A DNA stretch of 23,284 bases, taken from the NCBI GenBank assembly GCA_937901225.1, contig CALCGX010000049.1:1-23284 (forward strand), given 5' to 3'. Origin of the DNA: an uncultured Bacteroidales bacterium (lineage in GTDB: Bacteria > Bacteroidota > Bacteroidia > Bacteroidales > Paludibacteraceae). Numbering within the stretch: the stretch's first letter is position 1; each line of letters begins with the position of its first letter. A model generated the notes under the pieces. The model did not search any database. It worked only from the letters and a program-made list of their open reading frames with translations, and had not been told where the DNA came from. Of this stretch, positions 13,883 to 21,124 are shown one piece after another. Both the position numbers and the translations under genes were made by a program.

Positions 13883-15160
13883 TTATAGCACAATTTCTTC
13901 AAAAGTGTTGATTTTTTCCTTCTTGTATGGTCCATAGACCTTGATATAATTGTCGGTAAAGCCCGACATTTGGTCGCCTTCTTTCTTTGACTCCCACAGT
14001 ACGACTGCAGTTCTGCCAGCATGTTGCGCGTAGAAGGCTGATGTTTTTTCTTCAGATACAGCATGCAAGATTTTGCTTCTGCGTTGGCGTTCGGCTTTGG
14101 GCACTACATAGAGGTCCAGCTCTAGCATGCGTGTGTTGGCACGTTCGGAGTAGGTGAATACATGCAATTGGCTGACGTCCAGTCCCTGGATGAATGTAAG
14201 ATAATCTTCCCAACAAGCCTCTGTCTCGCCGCGCACGCCGACCATGCAATCGACGCCAATAAAAGCATGGGGCATCACCTTGCGTATATGCTGTACGCGC
14301 TCGGCAAATAGTTCGCGGGTATAGCGGCGTTTCATGATTGCAAGTACCTCATTACTACCAGATTGCAGAGGAATATGGAAATGCGGAGCGAAGTGCTTGG
14401 AGTTGGCAACGAAGTCAATAATTTCATCGGTCAGAAGGTTAGGTTCGCACGATGAGATACGAACGCGGTAATCACCATCGAGTTGGTCGAATGCTCTGAG
14501 CAAATCGATGAATTGCTCTCCTGTGCTTCGTCCGAAGTCGCCGATGTTCACTCCTGTGATAATCAGTTCTTTAGCGCCTTGGTTGAGTGCTGTTTGTGCA
14601 TCTATAACTACCTCTTCGATTTTCGGATTACGCGATTTACCGCGCGCATACGGGATTGTACAATAGGTGCAGAAATAGTTGCAACCATCTTGTACCTTGA
14701 TAAAACAGCGTGTTCGATCATCTGCGGAATGTACTCCGTGAAAATCATCTACTTCACGGATTGCTGCTACGCGGATTTTGTTCTTCGTATGTGTCTCTTG
14801 AGGAGCAGTTAGGCAGGCGTGTTTTTCGATCTCTTCGATAAGTTGTGGAATGTCGTATTTCTCGTTTTGCCCCAACACATAATCCACACCTTCGATTTGG
14901 CTGATTTGCTCGGGTTGCAGTTGTGCGTAGCAGCCTGTCACGACGATGGTTGCATTAGGATATTTGCGATGTAGCTGATTGATAGCTTGGCGGTCTTTAT
15001 GATCAGCAGCATCGGTGACGCTACACGTGTTCACCACGCAGACATCAGGCACTTCGTTGAGTGTGGCACGCTGATGACCGCGCAACAAAAGTTCTTTGCC
15101 GAGAGCGCTACTCTCGGCAAAGTTTAATTTACATCCTAATGTTACAAATCTTATCTTCAC
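13883..15160 (-). CDS. mtaB: tRNA threonylcarbamoyladenosine methylthiotransferase (MtaB type)
   Basis: 425 aa. A radical-SAM methylthiotransferase that converts t6A to ms2t6A at tRNA position 37. The N-terminal UPF0004 domain supplies Cys10, Cys46 and Cys77 for one cluster, and the radical-SAM motif C160-NYF-C164-TY-C167 binds the other. The opening VTLGCKLNFAE is typical of MtaB rather than MiaB or RimO. A C-terminal TRAM-like region follows (about 355-425, GRTAVVLWES...GFTDNYIKVYG). The start is GTG at 15160, supported by a purine-rich AGGAGAGG 8 nt upstream; no ATG is available nearby. The rubredoxin gene ends 35 nt upstream in the same direction. Its stop lies just before the rho promoter. 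Confidence 0.93.
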   Translation of the reverse strand: MKIRFVTLGCKLNFAESSALGKELLLRGHQRATLNEVPDVCVVNTCSVTDAADHKDRQAINQLHRKYPNATIVVTGCYAQLQPEQISQIEGVDYVLGQNEKYDIPQLIEEIEKHACLTAPQETHTKNKIRVAAIREVDDFHGVHSADDRTRCFIKVQDGCNYFCTYCTIPYARGKSRNPKIEEVVIDAQTALNQGAKELIITGVNIGDFGRSTGEQFIDLLRAFDQLDGDYRVRISSCEPNLLTDEIIDFVANSKHFAPHFHIPLQSGSNEVLAIMKRRYTRELFAERVQHIRKVMPHAFIGVDCMVGVRGETEACWEDYLTFIQGLDVSQLHVFTYSERANTRMLELDLYVVPKAERQRRSKILHAVSEEKTSAFYAQHAGRTAVVLWESKKEGDQMSGFTDNYIKVYGPYKKEKINTFEEIVL

Positions 15161-15195
15161 TATTAATGCCTCTCCTGAAAGGAGGTAGGAGCGTC

Positions 15196-15357
15196 TTATT
15201 CGCCCTCAGAGAACTCGTCTTTGCCAACACCACAGAGTGGGCAAACAAAATCTGCTGGCACATCTTCCCATGCTGTTCCTGGAGCAATACCTGCCTCTTC
15301 TACACCTACTGCTGGGTCATACTCCCAACCACATACATCACAAATATACTTTTTCAT
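15196..15357 (-). CDS. Rubredoxin
   Basis: 53 aa, standard rubredoxin length. The protein starts MKKYICDVCGWEYDP and ends DFVCPLCGVGKDEF, giving the two CxxCG knuckles (Cys6/Cys9 and Cys39/Cys42) that bind one iron with four thiolates. The aromatic core residues Tyr4, Tyr13 and Trp30 (AWEDVP) are present. It is a small electron carrier of anaerobes, often serving oxygen or peroxide detoxifying enzymes such as rubrerythrin or superoxide reductase; no such partner gene is in the window. It lies between nadD and mtaB on the same strand (54 nt and 35 nt gaps). Electron donation to MtaB is conceivable but is speculation. Confidence 0.95.
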   Translation of the reverse strand: MKKYICDVCGWEYDPAVGVEEAGIAPGTAWEDVPADFVCPLCGVGKDEFSEGE

Positions 15358-15411
15358 TGTTTTACTATTTTAATTGTTAATATTTGATTGTCACTGCAAT
15401 TAGTACAAAAA

Positions 15412-15948
15412 TCATGCCATAGTGCTTTGTTTTCGCAATTCTGTAGAAGAAATATCAAAATATGGTGCATCCTCCATGAATATTATATTCGGATGATTGA
15501 TATTTGTTAGTTGTTTACTACTAGCTGTTCCTCGTCGGGGATAAACGAAAATGCGATAATTATCCAGAATATATTGGTATTCACGCCATTTATCAAAGAT
15601 GTGTAAGTTGTCTTCTCCGATGATGAGGGTGAAATTGTTGTCAGGATATGCAGCTTGCAATGCTCGCAACGTGTTGGCGGTGTAAGTCGGGCGAGGTAGG
15701 TGAAACTCAAAATCTGATACCACAATCCTCTGTTCTATCGCCTCATCGCCCAATCGTCTAATCGCCTCTTTTGCCTTGTGCAATCGCTCTTGTTCATCGG
15801 CTAGTATGCTCTTGTCCTTCAATGGGTTGTTGGGCGATACCATCATCCATACTTCGTCCAAATCGGTGTGCTCGACCACCCATTTTACCAATCCGATATG
15901 TCCAAAATGTATCGGATTGAATGATCCGCCGTAGATGCCAATTCGCAT
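15412..15948 (-). CDS. nadD: Nicotinate-nucleotide adenylyltransferase
   Basis: 178 aa. It joins nicotinate mononucleotide and ATP to give NaAD in NAD synthesis. Signature motifs: GIYGGSFNPIHFGH (4-17, nucleotide-binding HxGH), SPNNPLK (38-44), SDFEFHLPRPTYTANTLRAL (substrate site), IIGEDNLHIFDKW, and ISSTELR near the C-terminus (ISSTxxR). It is short at the end compared with many homologues but has all motifs. Residues KEAIRRLGDEAIEQR, just before the SDFEF motif, are encoded by a tandem 8-mer array and seem to lengthen a loop relative to Bacteroides NadD as remembered. It starts 9 nt after gmk, the same pair order as in other Bacteroidales. Confidence 0.96.
   Translation of the reverse strand: MRIGIYGGSFNPIHFGHIGLVKWVVEHTDLDEVWMMVSPNNPLKDKSILADEQERLHKAKEAIRRLGDEAIEQRIVVSDFEFHLPRPTYTANTLRALQAAYPDNNFTLIIGEDNLHIFDKWREYQYILDNYRIFVYPRRGTASSKQLTNINHPNIIFMEDAPYFDISSTELRKQSTMA
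15735..15766. repeat. Four tandem 8-mers inside nadD
   Basis: CTATCGCC, TCATCGCC, CAATCGTC and TAATCGCC in a row (plus-strand reading). They encode RRLGDEAIE of NadD on the minus strand. Confidence 0.85.
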
Positions 15949-15957
15949 AAATCAACT

Positions 15958-16512
15958 CTACTGTTTGATTAACTCATCAAGTGCTTTTTTTGCTGTAGCC
16001 AGATTATCGTTGATGATAATGTGGTCGAAATGTGGTGCGTCTGCCATCTCTATTTCGGCTTTTGCAAGGCGTTTTTGAATCATTTCTTCGCTGGTATCTC
16101 CGCGTCCGTGTAGGCGGCGTGATAATTCCTCTACCGATGGTGGCGCGATGAAGATGGACAAAGCGTCATCACCAAAGATACGTTTGAGGTTGATGCCGCC
16201 TTTCACATCAATATCAAATACAATGGTGCGTCCCGCAGACTGAATACGATCAATCTCTGCCTTCAGAGTGCCATAATAAAGCCCCTCATAGACTTGCTCG
16301 TACTCGACAAAATCATTGTTGCGGATATGTTGCTCAAACTCCTGTAGCGAGATGAAATAATACTCTTTGCCATGTTGCTCTTGCCCGCGTGGAGCGCGCG
16401 TAGTGGCAGAGATAGACAACTCATACTTGCCGGGATAAGTTTCCAACAAGTGTCTAACCATAGTCGATTTGCCCGAACCGCTGGGCGCACAAAGAATGAT
16501 AATGTTTGCCAT
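15958..16512 (-). CDS. gmk: Guanylate kinase
   Basis: 184 aa, normal length. It phosphorylates GMP to GDP with ATP. P-loop APSGSGKST (9-17), the GMP-binding part SISATTRAPRGQEQHGKEYYFIS (34-56) with the conserved Arg and Tyr residues, DIDVKGG (about 99-105) and RLHGRGDTSEEMIQKRL in the lid. It begins a two-gene unit with nadD (9 nt apart), transcribed from a promoter at 16542-16573 that is divergent from the DUF2723 gene. Nothing unusual in the sequence. Confidence 0.97.
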   Translation of the reverse strand: MANIIILCAPSGSGKSTMVRHLLETYPGKYELSISATTRAPRGQEQHGKEYYFISLQEFEQHIRNNDFVEYEQVYEGLYYGTLKAEIDRIQSAGRTIVFDIDVKGGINLKRIFGDDALSIFIAPPSVEELSRRLHGRGDTSEEMIQKRLAKAEIEMADAPHFDHIIINDNLATAKKALDELIKQ

Positions 16513-16541
16513 TGAAAAATATTTGATTTACAATTTCGGTA

Positions 16542-16573
16542 CAAAATTACATAAAATTTTCGAATTACACAAC
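16542..16573 (-). promoter_or_regulatory. Promoter of gmk-nadD
   Basis: GTTG (16573-16570), 20-nt spacer and TAATTTTG (16549-16542) on the minus strand. The start would fall near 16535, about 23 nt before the gmk ATG. Confidence 0.65.
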
Positions 16574-16598
16574 ATCGGCATAAAAAACAATATTATTT

Positions 16599-16630
16599 TT
16601 TGGTTATTTTCTATTTTTTTTGTACCTTTG
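16599..16630 (+). promoter_or_regulatory. Promoter of the DUF2723 gene
   Basis: TTTG (16599-16602), 20-nt spacer and TACCTTTG (16623-16630). The leader to the ATG at 16683 is about 46 nt. It is back to back with the gmk promoter in a 170-nt divergent region. Confidence 0.82.
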
Positions 16631-16682
16631 CGCCCAAATTGCTGAAATATGTGCCTTTGGCACGCTGAATAAATAGAATAAA

Positions 16683-19600
16683 ATGAAAAAATTCAAACTG
16701 TGGAATGCGGTTTGCGGTTGGCTTGTGTTTGCTATTGCCGCCGCAACCTATCTTTTGACGATGGAGCCAACAGCCTCATTTTGGGACTGTGGCGAGTTTA
16801 TTGTAAGTGCACATAAATTGGACGTAGGTCACCCACCCGGAGCACCATTTTTTATGCTTTTAGGTCATTTCTTCTCGCTGTTTGCGAGTGATACGGCTCA
16901 TGTGGCGATGTGCGTGAATGCCCTTTCGGCATTGGCTTCTGCATTTACTATCCTATTCCTTTTCTGGACAATCACCGCTCTTGGACGCAAGTTGGTACAA
17001 CCCACCAACCTCGCCAAAGGCATTGCTCTTCTGGGTGCGGGTGTTGTAGGTGCATTGGCATACACATTCTCTGACACGTTTTGGTTCTCAGCAGTGGAAG
17101 GTGAAGTATATGCATTGTCGTCCTTGTTTACAGCAGTGGTGTTCTGGCTTATCCTAAAATGGGACGAACACGCGGACGAGGAAGGATCGGATAAGTGGCT
17201 GATTCTCATAGCCTATCTCATGGGTTTGAGTATTGGTACGCACTTGTTGAACTTGCTGACTATTCCTGCTATCGTGTTGGTCTATTATTTCCGTCGTCAC
17301 GATTTCTCATGGAAGGGAGTATGCGCAGCTTTCGGTGTATCAGTGGCTATTCTCGCAATAATCTTATATGGTATTATCCCAGGTGTGCCAACTATCGCAG
17401 GATGGTTTGAGTTGTTGTTTACGAATGTGTTAGGTTGTCCGTTCAATACGGGATTGGCAGTCTATCTGGTGCTGATGGTAGGTGCATTGGTATGGGCAAT
17501 ATGGGAAAGTTACAAGGTTATTGAAACCGAAGAAACTATCAACACTCGCACTATCATCTCCTTTGTATTGGCGATGGCGTTTGCTGGTGTGCCATTCATA
17601 AAAGAGAGTGCTGTGATAGGAATTGTGCTGATTATCACAATGTTGGTTGTACTGTTCTTGAAGAAAGATGTTATTCCCGCACGTTGGTTGAATACCATTG
17701 CTATGATGGTGACTGTGGTGGTGATTGGCTATGCTAGCTATGCAGCGATTGTGATTCGTTCGTCGGCAGATACGCCAATGGATCAAAACTCTCCTGATAA
17801 TGTCTTCTCGCTGAAATACTACCTCAACCGTGAGCAGTATGGTGACACACCATTGTTCTACGGACAGACATACAATGCTCCTGTGAAACTTGATGTGAAG
17901 GGCAATATGTGTGTACCTGTCGAGAAGCAAGGTCATGCGCAGTATGCTCCTGCACCAGCAGGGCAAAAAGACCGCTATGTGGTAACTGGGTACAAGTCGA
18001 GCTACGAATACATGGACGAGTTTAAGATGCTCTTCCCACGTATGCACTCTGGACAACAGCACCATGTGGATGCCTACAAGTCGTGGGCGAATGTTAAAGG
18101 CAAGAAAGTCCGCTATGACTACTGCGGACAAACAAAAACGGATTATTGCCCAACTTTTGGTGAGAACCTCCGCTTCTTCTTTAGTTATCAGGTGAACTTT
18201 ATGTATTGGCGTTACTTCATGTGGAACTTCGCTGGTCGTCAAAACGACCTCCAGTCGCATGGAGAAATTACTAAAGGACAATGGATTTCTGGTATTCCGT
18301 TTATTGATAATGCTTTGTATGGCGACCAAAGCAAATTACCATCGGAACTTCGTGAGAATAAGGGACATAATGTGTATTATTTCCTCCCCCTTATTCTTGG
18401 TTTGATTGGTTTGTGTTGGCAATTAGGTAAGCGCCAGAACGAAGGTAAGAACAAGGAAGGCTATCGCTCTTTCGCGATTGTATTCCTGCTTTTCTTCCTT
18501 ACAGGTTTGGCTATTGTGGTATATCTTAACCAAACACCTTATCAACCACGTGAGCGCGACTACGCGTACGCGGGATCATTCTATGCTTTCTGCATTTGGA
18601 TTGGACTGGGTGTGATGGCGCTTGTAGATATGCTCAACCGCGTGGTGAAGAATGATAAGGCACGTGTTGCGATGGCTGCGGCTGTTGTGCTAGTTACGCT
18701 ACTTGTTCCTGCACAAATGGCTTCGCAAAATTGGGATGACCACGATCGTTCAAACCGCTATGCCGCGCGTGACTTCGGTGCAAACTACTTGAAGTCGTGT
18801 GATGAGGAAGCAATCATCTTCTGCAATGGTGATAACGATACCTTCCCATTGTGGTACAACTTGGAGGTAGAGCAGGAGCGCGATGATGTGCGTGCTTGTA
18901 ACTTGTCGTACCTGCAAACTGATTGGTATATCAGTCAGATGAAGCGACCATACTACAACTCGCCAGGCTTACCAATATCATGGGAGTATAAAGACTTTAT
19001 GCCAGGCAAGAACGAAGTAGTATGGGTTGAGAACCGCCTTAATGCCCCATTGGAGGTAAAGAAAGCATTCCAATTCTTGCACTCGAATGATCCACGTACA
19101 AAACGCGATGGCGAAGGATATATTCCAAGTGATCAGTTGTATGTGTTATCTCCTGATAGTCAGAAGATTAATTTTAAGAAGGCCAAACGCTTTACTCGCT
19201 CCGAAATGATGGTGATGGAGATGCTTTCAACTAACGAATGGCAACGTCCAATCTATTTCGCTGTGACTATAGGTAGCGACTATCACTTGGGCCTTGATCC
19301 ATATTTGGAGCTCACTGGTTTGGCATATCGTATTACGCCAGAGCGTAGCCAAGATGGACGTCCTCGCGTGAATACAGAGGTGATGTATGACAATATGCTG
19401 CACAAGTTCAAATACGGCAATATGAATATTCCAGGCATCTATATTGATGAGAATACGATGCGTATGTGTCGCACCCATCGTATGATGTTTATGGAGCTTG
19501 TTGAGGCGCTTTATAACGAGGGTAAGCACGATAAGTGCCTTGAGACATTGGATTTTGCTGAGAAGATGTTGCCTGGTTATAATATCCCATACGACTATAC

Positions 19601-19865
19601 TTCTGCGACTATGGCTTCTTACTACTATCAGTTGGGCGAGATGGAGAAGGGTAATGCTATTATGACAAAGGTAGCAGATAATTGTGCCGAATACTTGGCA
19701 TGGGGAGCGTCGTTAGATAAGGAGCATCGCGCTTCCTCACAATCCACTACTGGACACTATATGGCAGTGATGGGGTATGTGCTTCAGAACTTTGAGCGTT
19801 ACCAACAAAAAGAATTGTTTAACCATTACTACGATATTTACGTGCAATATGCTTCCATGCGATAA
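16683..19865 (+). CDS. DUF2723 (TMEM260-like) polytopic membrane protein, probable protein glycosyltransferase
   Basis: 1060 aa. A first block of membrane segments lies at about 10-370, starting with the family hallmark EPTASFWDCGEF (28-39), whose Asp35 and Glu38 fit the acidic motif of GT-C glycosyltransferases. It is followed by HPPGAPFFMLLG. A soluble loop (about 370-560) is followed by more membrane segments (about 565-710, with NQTPYQPRERDYAYAGSFYAF, strongly conserved in the family) and a soluble C-terminal part (about 720-1060) with a helical, TPR-like end. The human homologue TMEM260 is an O-mannosyltransferase; in Bacteroidota the domain is thought to act in protein O-glycosylation, but the substrate of this copy is not known. 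Its stop lies 17 nt inside the downstream cobW-like gene. Confidence 0.9.
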   Translation: MKKFKLWNAVCGWLVFAIAAATYLLTMEPTASFWDCGEFIVSAHKLDVGHPPGAPFFMLLGHFFSLFASDTAHVAMCVNALSALASAFTILFLFWTITALGRKLVQPTNLAKGIALLGAGVVGALAYTFSDTFWFSAVEGEVYALSSLFTAVVFWLILKWDEHADEEGSDKWLILIAYLMGLSIGTHLLNLLTIPAIVLVYYFRRHDFSWKGVCAAFGVSVAILAIILYGIIPGVPTIAGWFELLFTNVLGCPFNTGLAVYLVLMVGALVWAIWESYKVIETEETINTRTIISFVLAMAFAGVPFIKESAVIGIVLIITMLVVLFLKKDVIPARWLNTIAMMVTVVVIGYASYAAIVIRSSADTPMDQNSPDNVFSLKYYLNREQYGDTPLFYGQTYNAPVKLDVKGNMCVPVEKQGHAQYAPAPAGQKDRYVVTGYKSSYEYMDEFKMLFPRMHSGQQHHVDAYKSWANVKGKKVRYDYCGQTKTDYCPTFGENLRFFFSYQVNFMYWRYFMWNFAGRQNDLQSHGEITKGQWISGIPFIDNALYGDQSKLPSELRENKGHNVYYFLPLILGLIGLCWQLGKRQNEGKNKEGYRSFAIVFLLFFLTGLAIVVYLNQTPYQPRERDYAYAGSFYAFCIWIGLGVMALVDMLNRVVKNDKARVAMAAAVVLVTLLVPAQMASQNWDDHDRSNRYAARDFGANYLKSCDEEAIIFCNGDNDTFPLWYNLEVEQERDDVRACNLSYLQTDWYISQMKRPYYNSPGLPISWEYKDFMPGKNEVVWVENRLNAPLEVKKAFQFLHSNDPRTKRDGEGYIPSDQLYVLSPDSQKINFKKAKRFTRSEMMVMEMLSTNEWQRPIYFAVTIGSDYHLGLDPYLELTGLAYRITPERSQDGRPRVNTEVMYDNMLHKFKYGNMNIPGIYIDENTMRMCRTHRMMFMELVEALYNEGKHDKCLETLDFAEKMLPGYNIPYDYTSATMASYYYQLGEMEKGNAIMTKVADNCAEYLAWGASLDKEHRASSQSTTGHYMAVMGYVLQNFERYQQKELFNHYYDIYVQYASMR

Positions 19866-21066
19866 TATACCAGTTTTGCTGCTAACGGGTTATCTCGGTA
19901 GCGGCAAAACTACTCTTCTTAATCGTATCCTCTCTAATAGGAAGGGGATACGATTTGCTGTAATAGTCAATGATATAGGTGAAGTAAATATCGATGCTAC
20001 GCTCATTCAGAAGGGTGGAGTCGTGGCACAACAAGACGACAACCTCATTGCCTTGCAAAATGGTTGTATTTGCTGCTCGCTGAAGATGGACCTTATCCAA
20101 CAACTCCGTGACCTCTGCGCAGCAAACGCCTTTGATTACATCGTTATCGAAGCTTCGGGAATATGCGAACCAGCACCTATTGCGCAGACGATTGCGTCTT
20201 ACGCATCAATGGTTCCTGCTTCTTCTGCACCAGTACCCCAACTGGATGCTGTAGTATCTGTGGTTGATGCGCTTCGCTTGCGCGATGAGTTCGTTGAGAA
20301 ATTGTCCGACACGTCCGACCAGTCTGACCTATCACAACTCGTGATCAACCAAATTGAATTCTGCAACTTAATATTATTAAATAAGGTATCAATGGTAAGC
20401 GAAGATGAGCGAGAGCATATTCGTGCAATTATTCGCGCCATTCAGCCCAAAGCTAACATAATTGACTGCGATTATTGCGATGTACCTTTTGCTGAGATTC
20501 TAGATACTAATCTCTTTGATTTCGAGCAAGTTGCCACTTCTGCTACTTGGATACAGAAGGTGGAAGGCAATGTGGAGGAAGAACATGGTCATAAGCATCA
20601 TGAGCATGGTGAGCATTGTCATTGTCATCATCATGACCATGATCACGAGTGCGATGACCCTGATTGTTGCTGCCATCATCACCACCATAATCATGGTGAT
20701 GAATATGGTATTTCTACCTTCGTGTATTATCGTCGTGAGCCAATGAGTTTGAATCGCTTTGATGAGTTTGTAGCTCGCCATTGGGATAAAGGTATTATTC
20801 GTTGCAAGGGCATGTGCTATTTCGAGGAGGAATACGATATGTGCTATCTTTTTGAGCAAGCGGGTAAGCAATTCGACCTCAAGCAGGCAGGTGCTTTCTA
20901 TGCTACCATGCCCGAAGAGGAACTCATGCAGATGATGGCGCAAGATCCTATGCTGCAACGCGATTGGGATGAACGATATGGCGACCGTATGCAGAAACTT
21001 GTCTTTATCGGTCAAAACATGAATCGTGATGCGATCACCAAGGCATTAGATGATTGCTTGGTATAG
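19849..21066 (+). CDS. CobW/COG0523-family GTPase, putative zinc metallochaperone
   Basis: 405 aa from the ATG at 19849; the frame extends further upstream but only inside the previous gene. Walker A GYLGSGKTT (14-22), the metal-binding GCICC motif (72-76), EASGICEP (101-108), LLNKVS as the G4 motif, and a CobW C-terminal domain (about 285-355, ISTFVYYRREPMSLNRFDEFVARHW). Between the domains lies a very His/Cys-rich loop (about 245-283; runs such as HCHCHHHDHDHE and CCCHHHHHNH), expected to bind zinc or a similar metal. The family loads metals into client proteins using GTP. Its start overlaps the DUF2723 gene by 17 nt, so translation is likely coupled. Residues SDTSDQSDL are encoded by three tandem 9-mers. 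No zinc-repressor site was identified. Confidence 0.92.
   Translation: MLPCDNIPVLLLTGYLGSGKTTLLNRILSNRKGIRFAVIVNDIGEVNIDATLIQKGGVVAQQDDNLIALQNGCICCSLKMDLIQQLRDLCAANAFDYIVIEASGICEPAPIAQTIASYASMVPASSAPVPQLDAVVSVVDALRLRDEFVEKLSDTSDQSDLSQLVINQIEFCNLILLNKVSMVSEDEREHIRAIIRAIQPKANIIDCDYCDVPFAEILDTNLFDFEQVATSATWIQKVEGNVEEEHGHKHHEHGEHCHCHHHDHDHECDDPDCCCHHHHHNHGDEYGISTFVYYRREPMSLNRFDEFVARHWDKGIIRCKGMCYFEEEYDMCYLFEQAGKQFDLKQAGAFYATMPEEELMQMMAQDPMLQRDWDERYGDRMQKLVFIGQNMNRDAITKALDDCLV
20304..20330. repeat. Three tandem 9-mers inside the cobW-like gene
   Basis: GTCCGACAC, GTCCGACCA and GTCTGACCT in a row, translated in frame as SD-T/Q/L tripeptides in a variable linker before LVINQIEFCN. Confidence 0.8.
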
Positions 21067-21076
21067 TCTAACAATA

Positions 21077-21108
21077 AACAAGCGCGAACCATTGAGTTCG
21101 CGCTTGTT
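21077..21108. terminator. Strong bidirectional terminator hairpin
   Basis: AACAAGCGCGAAC (21077-21089) and GTTCGCGCTTGTT (21096-21108) form a perfect 13-bp stem with a 6-nt loop between the convergent cobW-like and recQ genes. T-runs beside it are short, but the position and stem strength favour termination for both. Confidence 0.8.
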
Positions 21109-21124
21109 GGTTAATTCTCATAAG

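Noticed and set aside
17430..18329. 299-codon minus-strand open frame opposite the DUF2723 gene
   Set aside because: Antisense shadow, rich in His and Arg with no domain; the DUF2723 frame is well supported on the plus strand.
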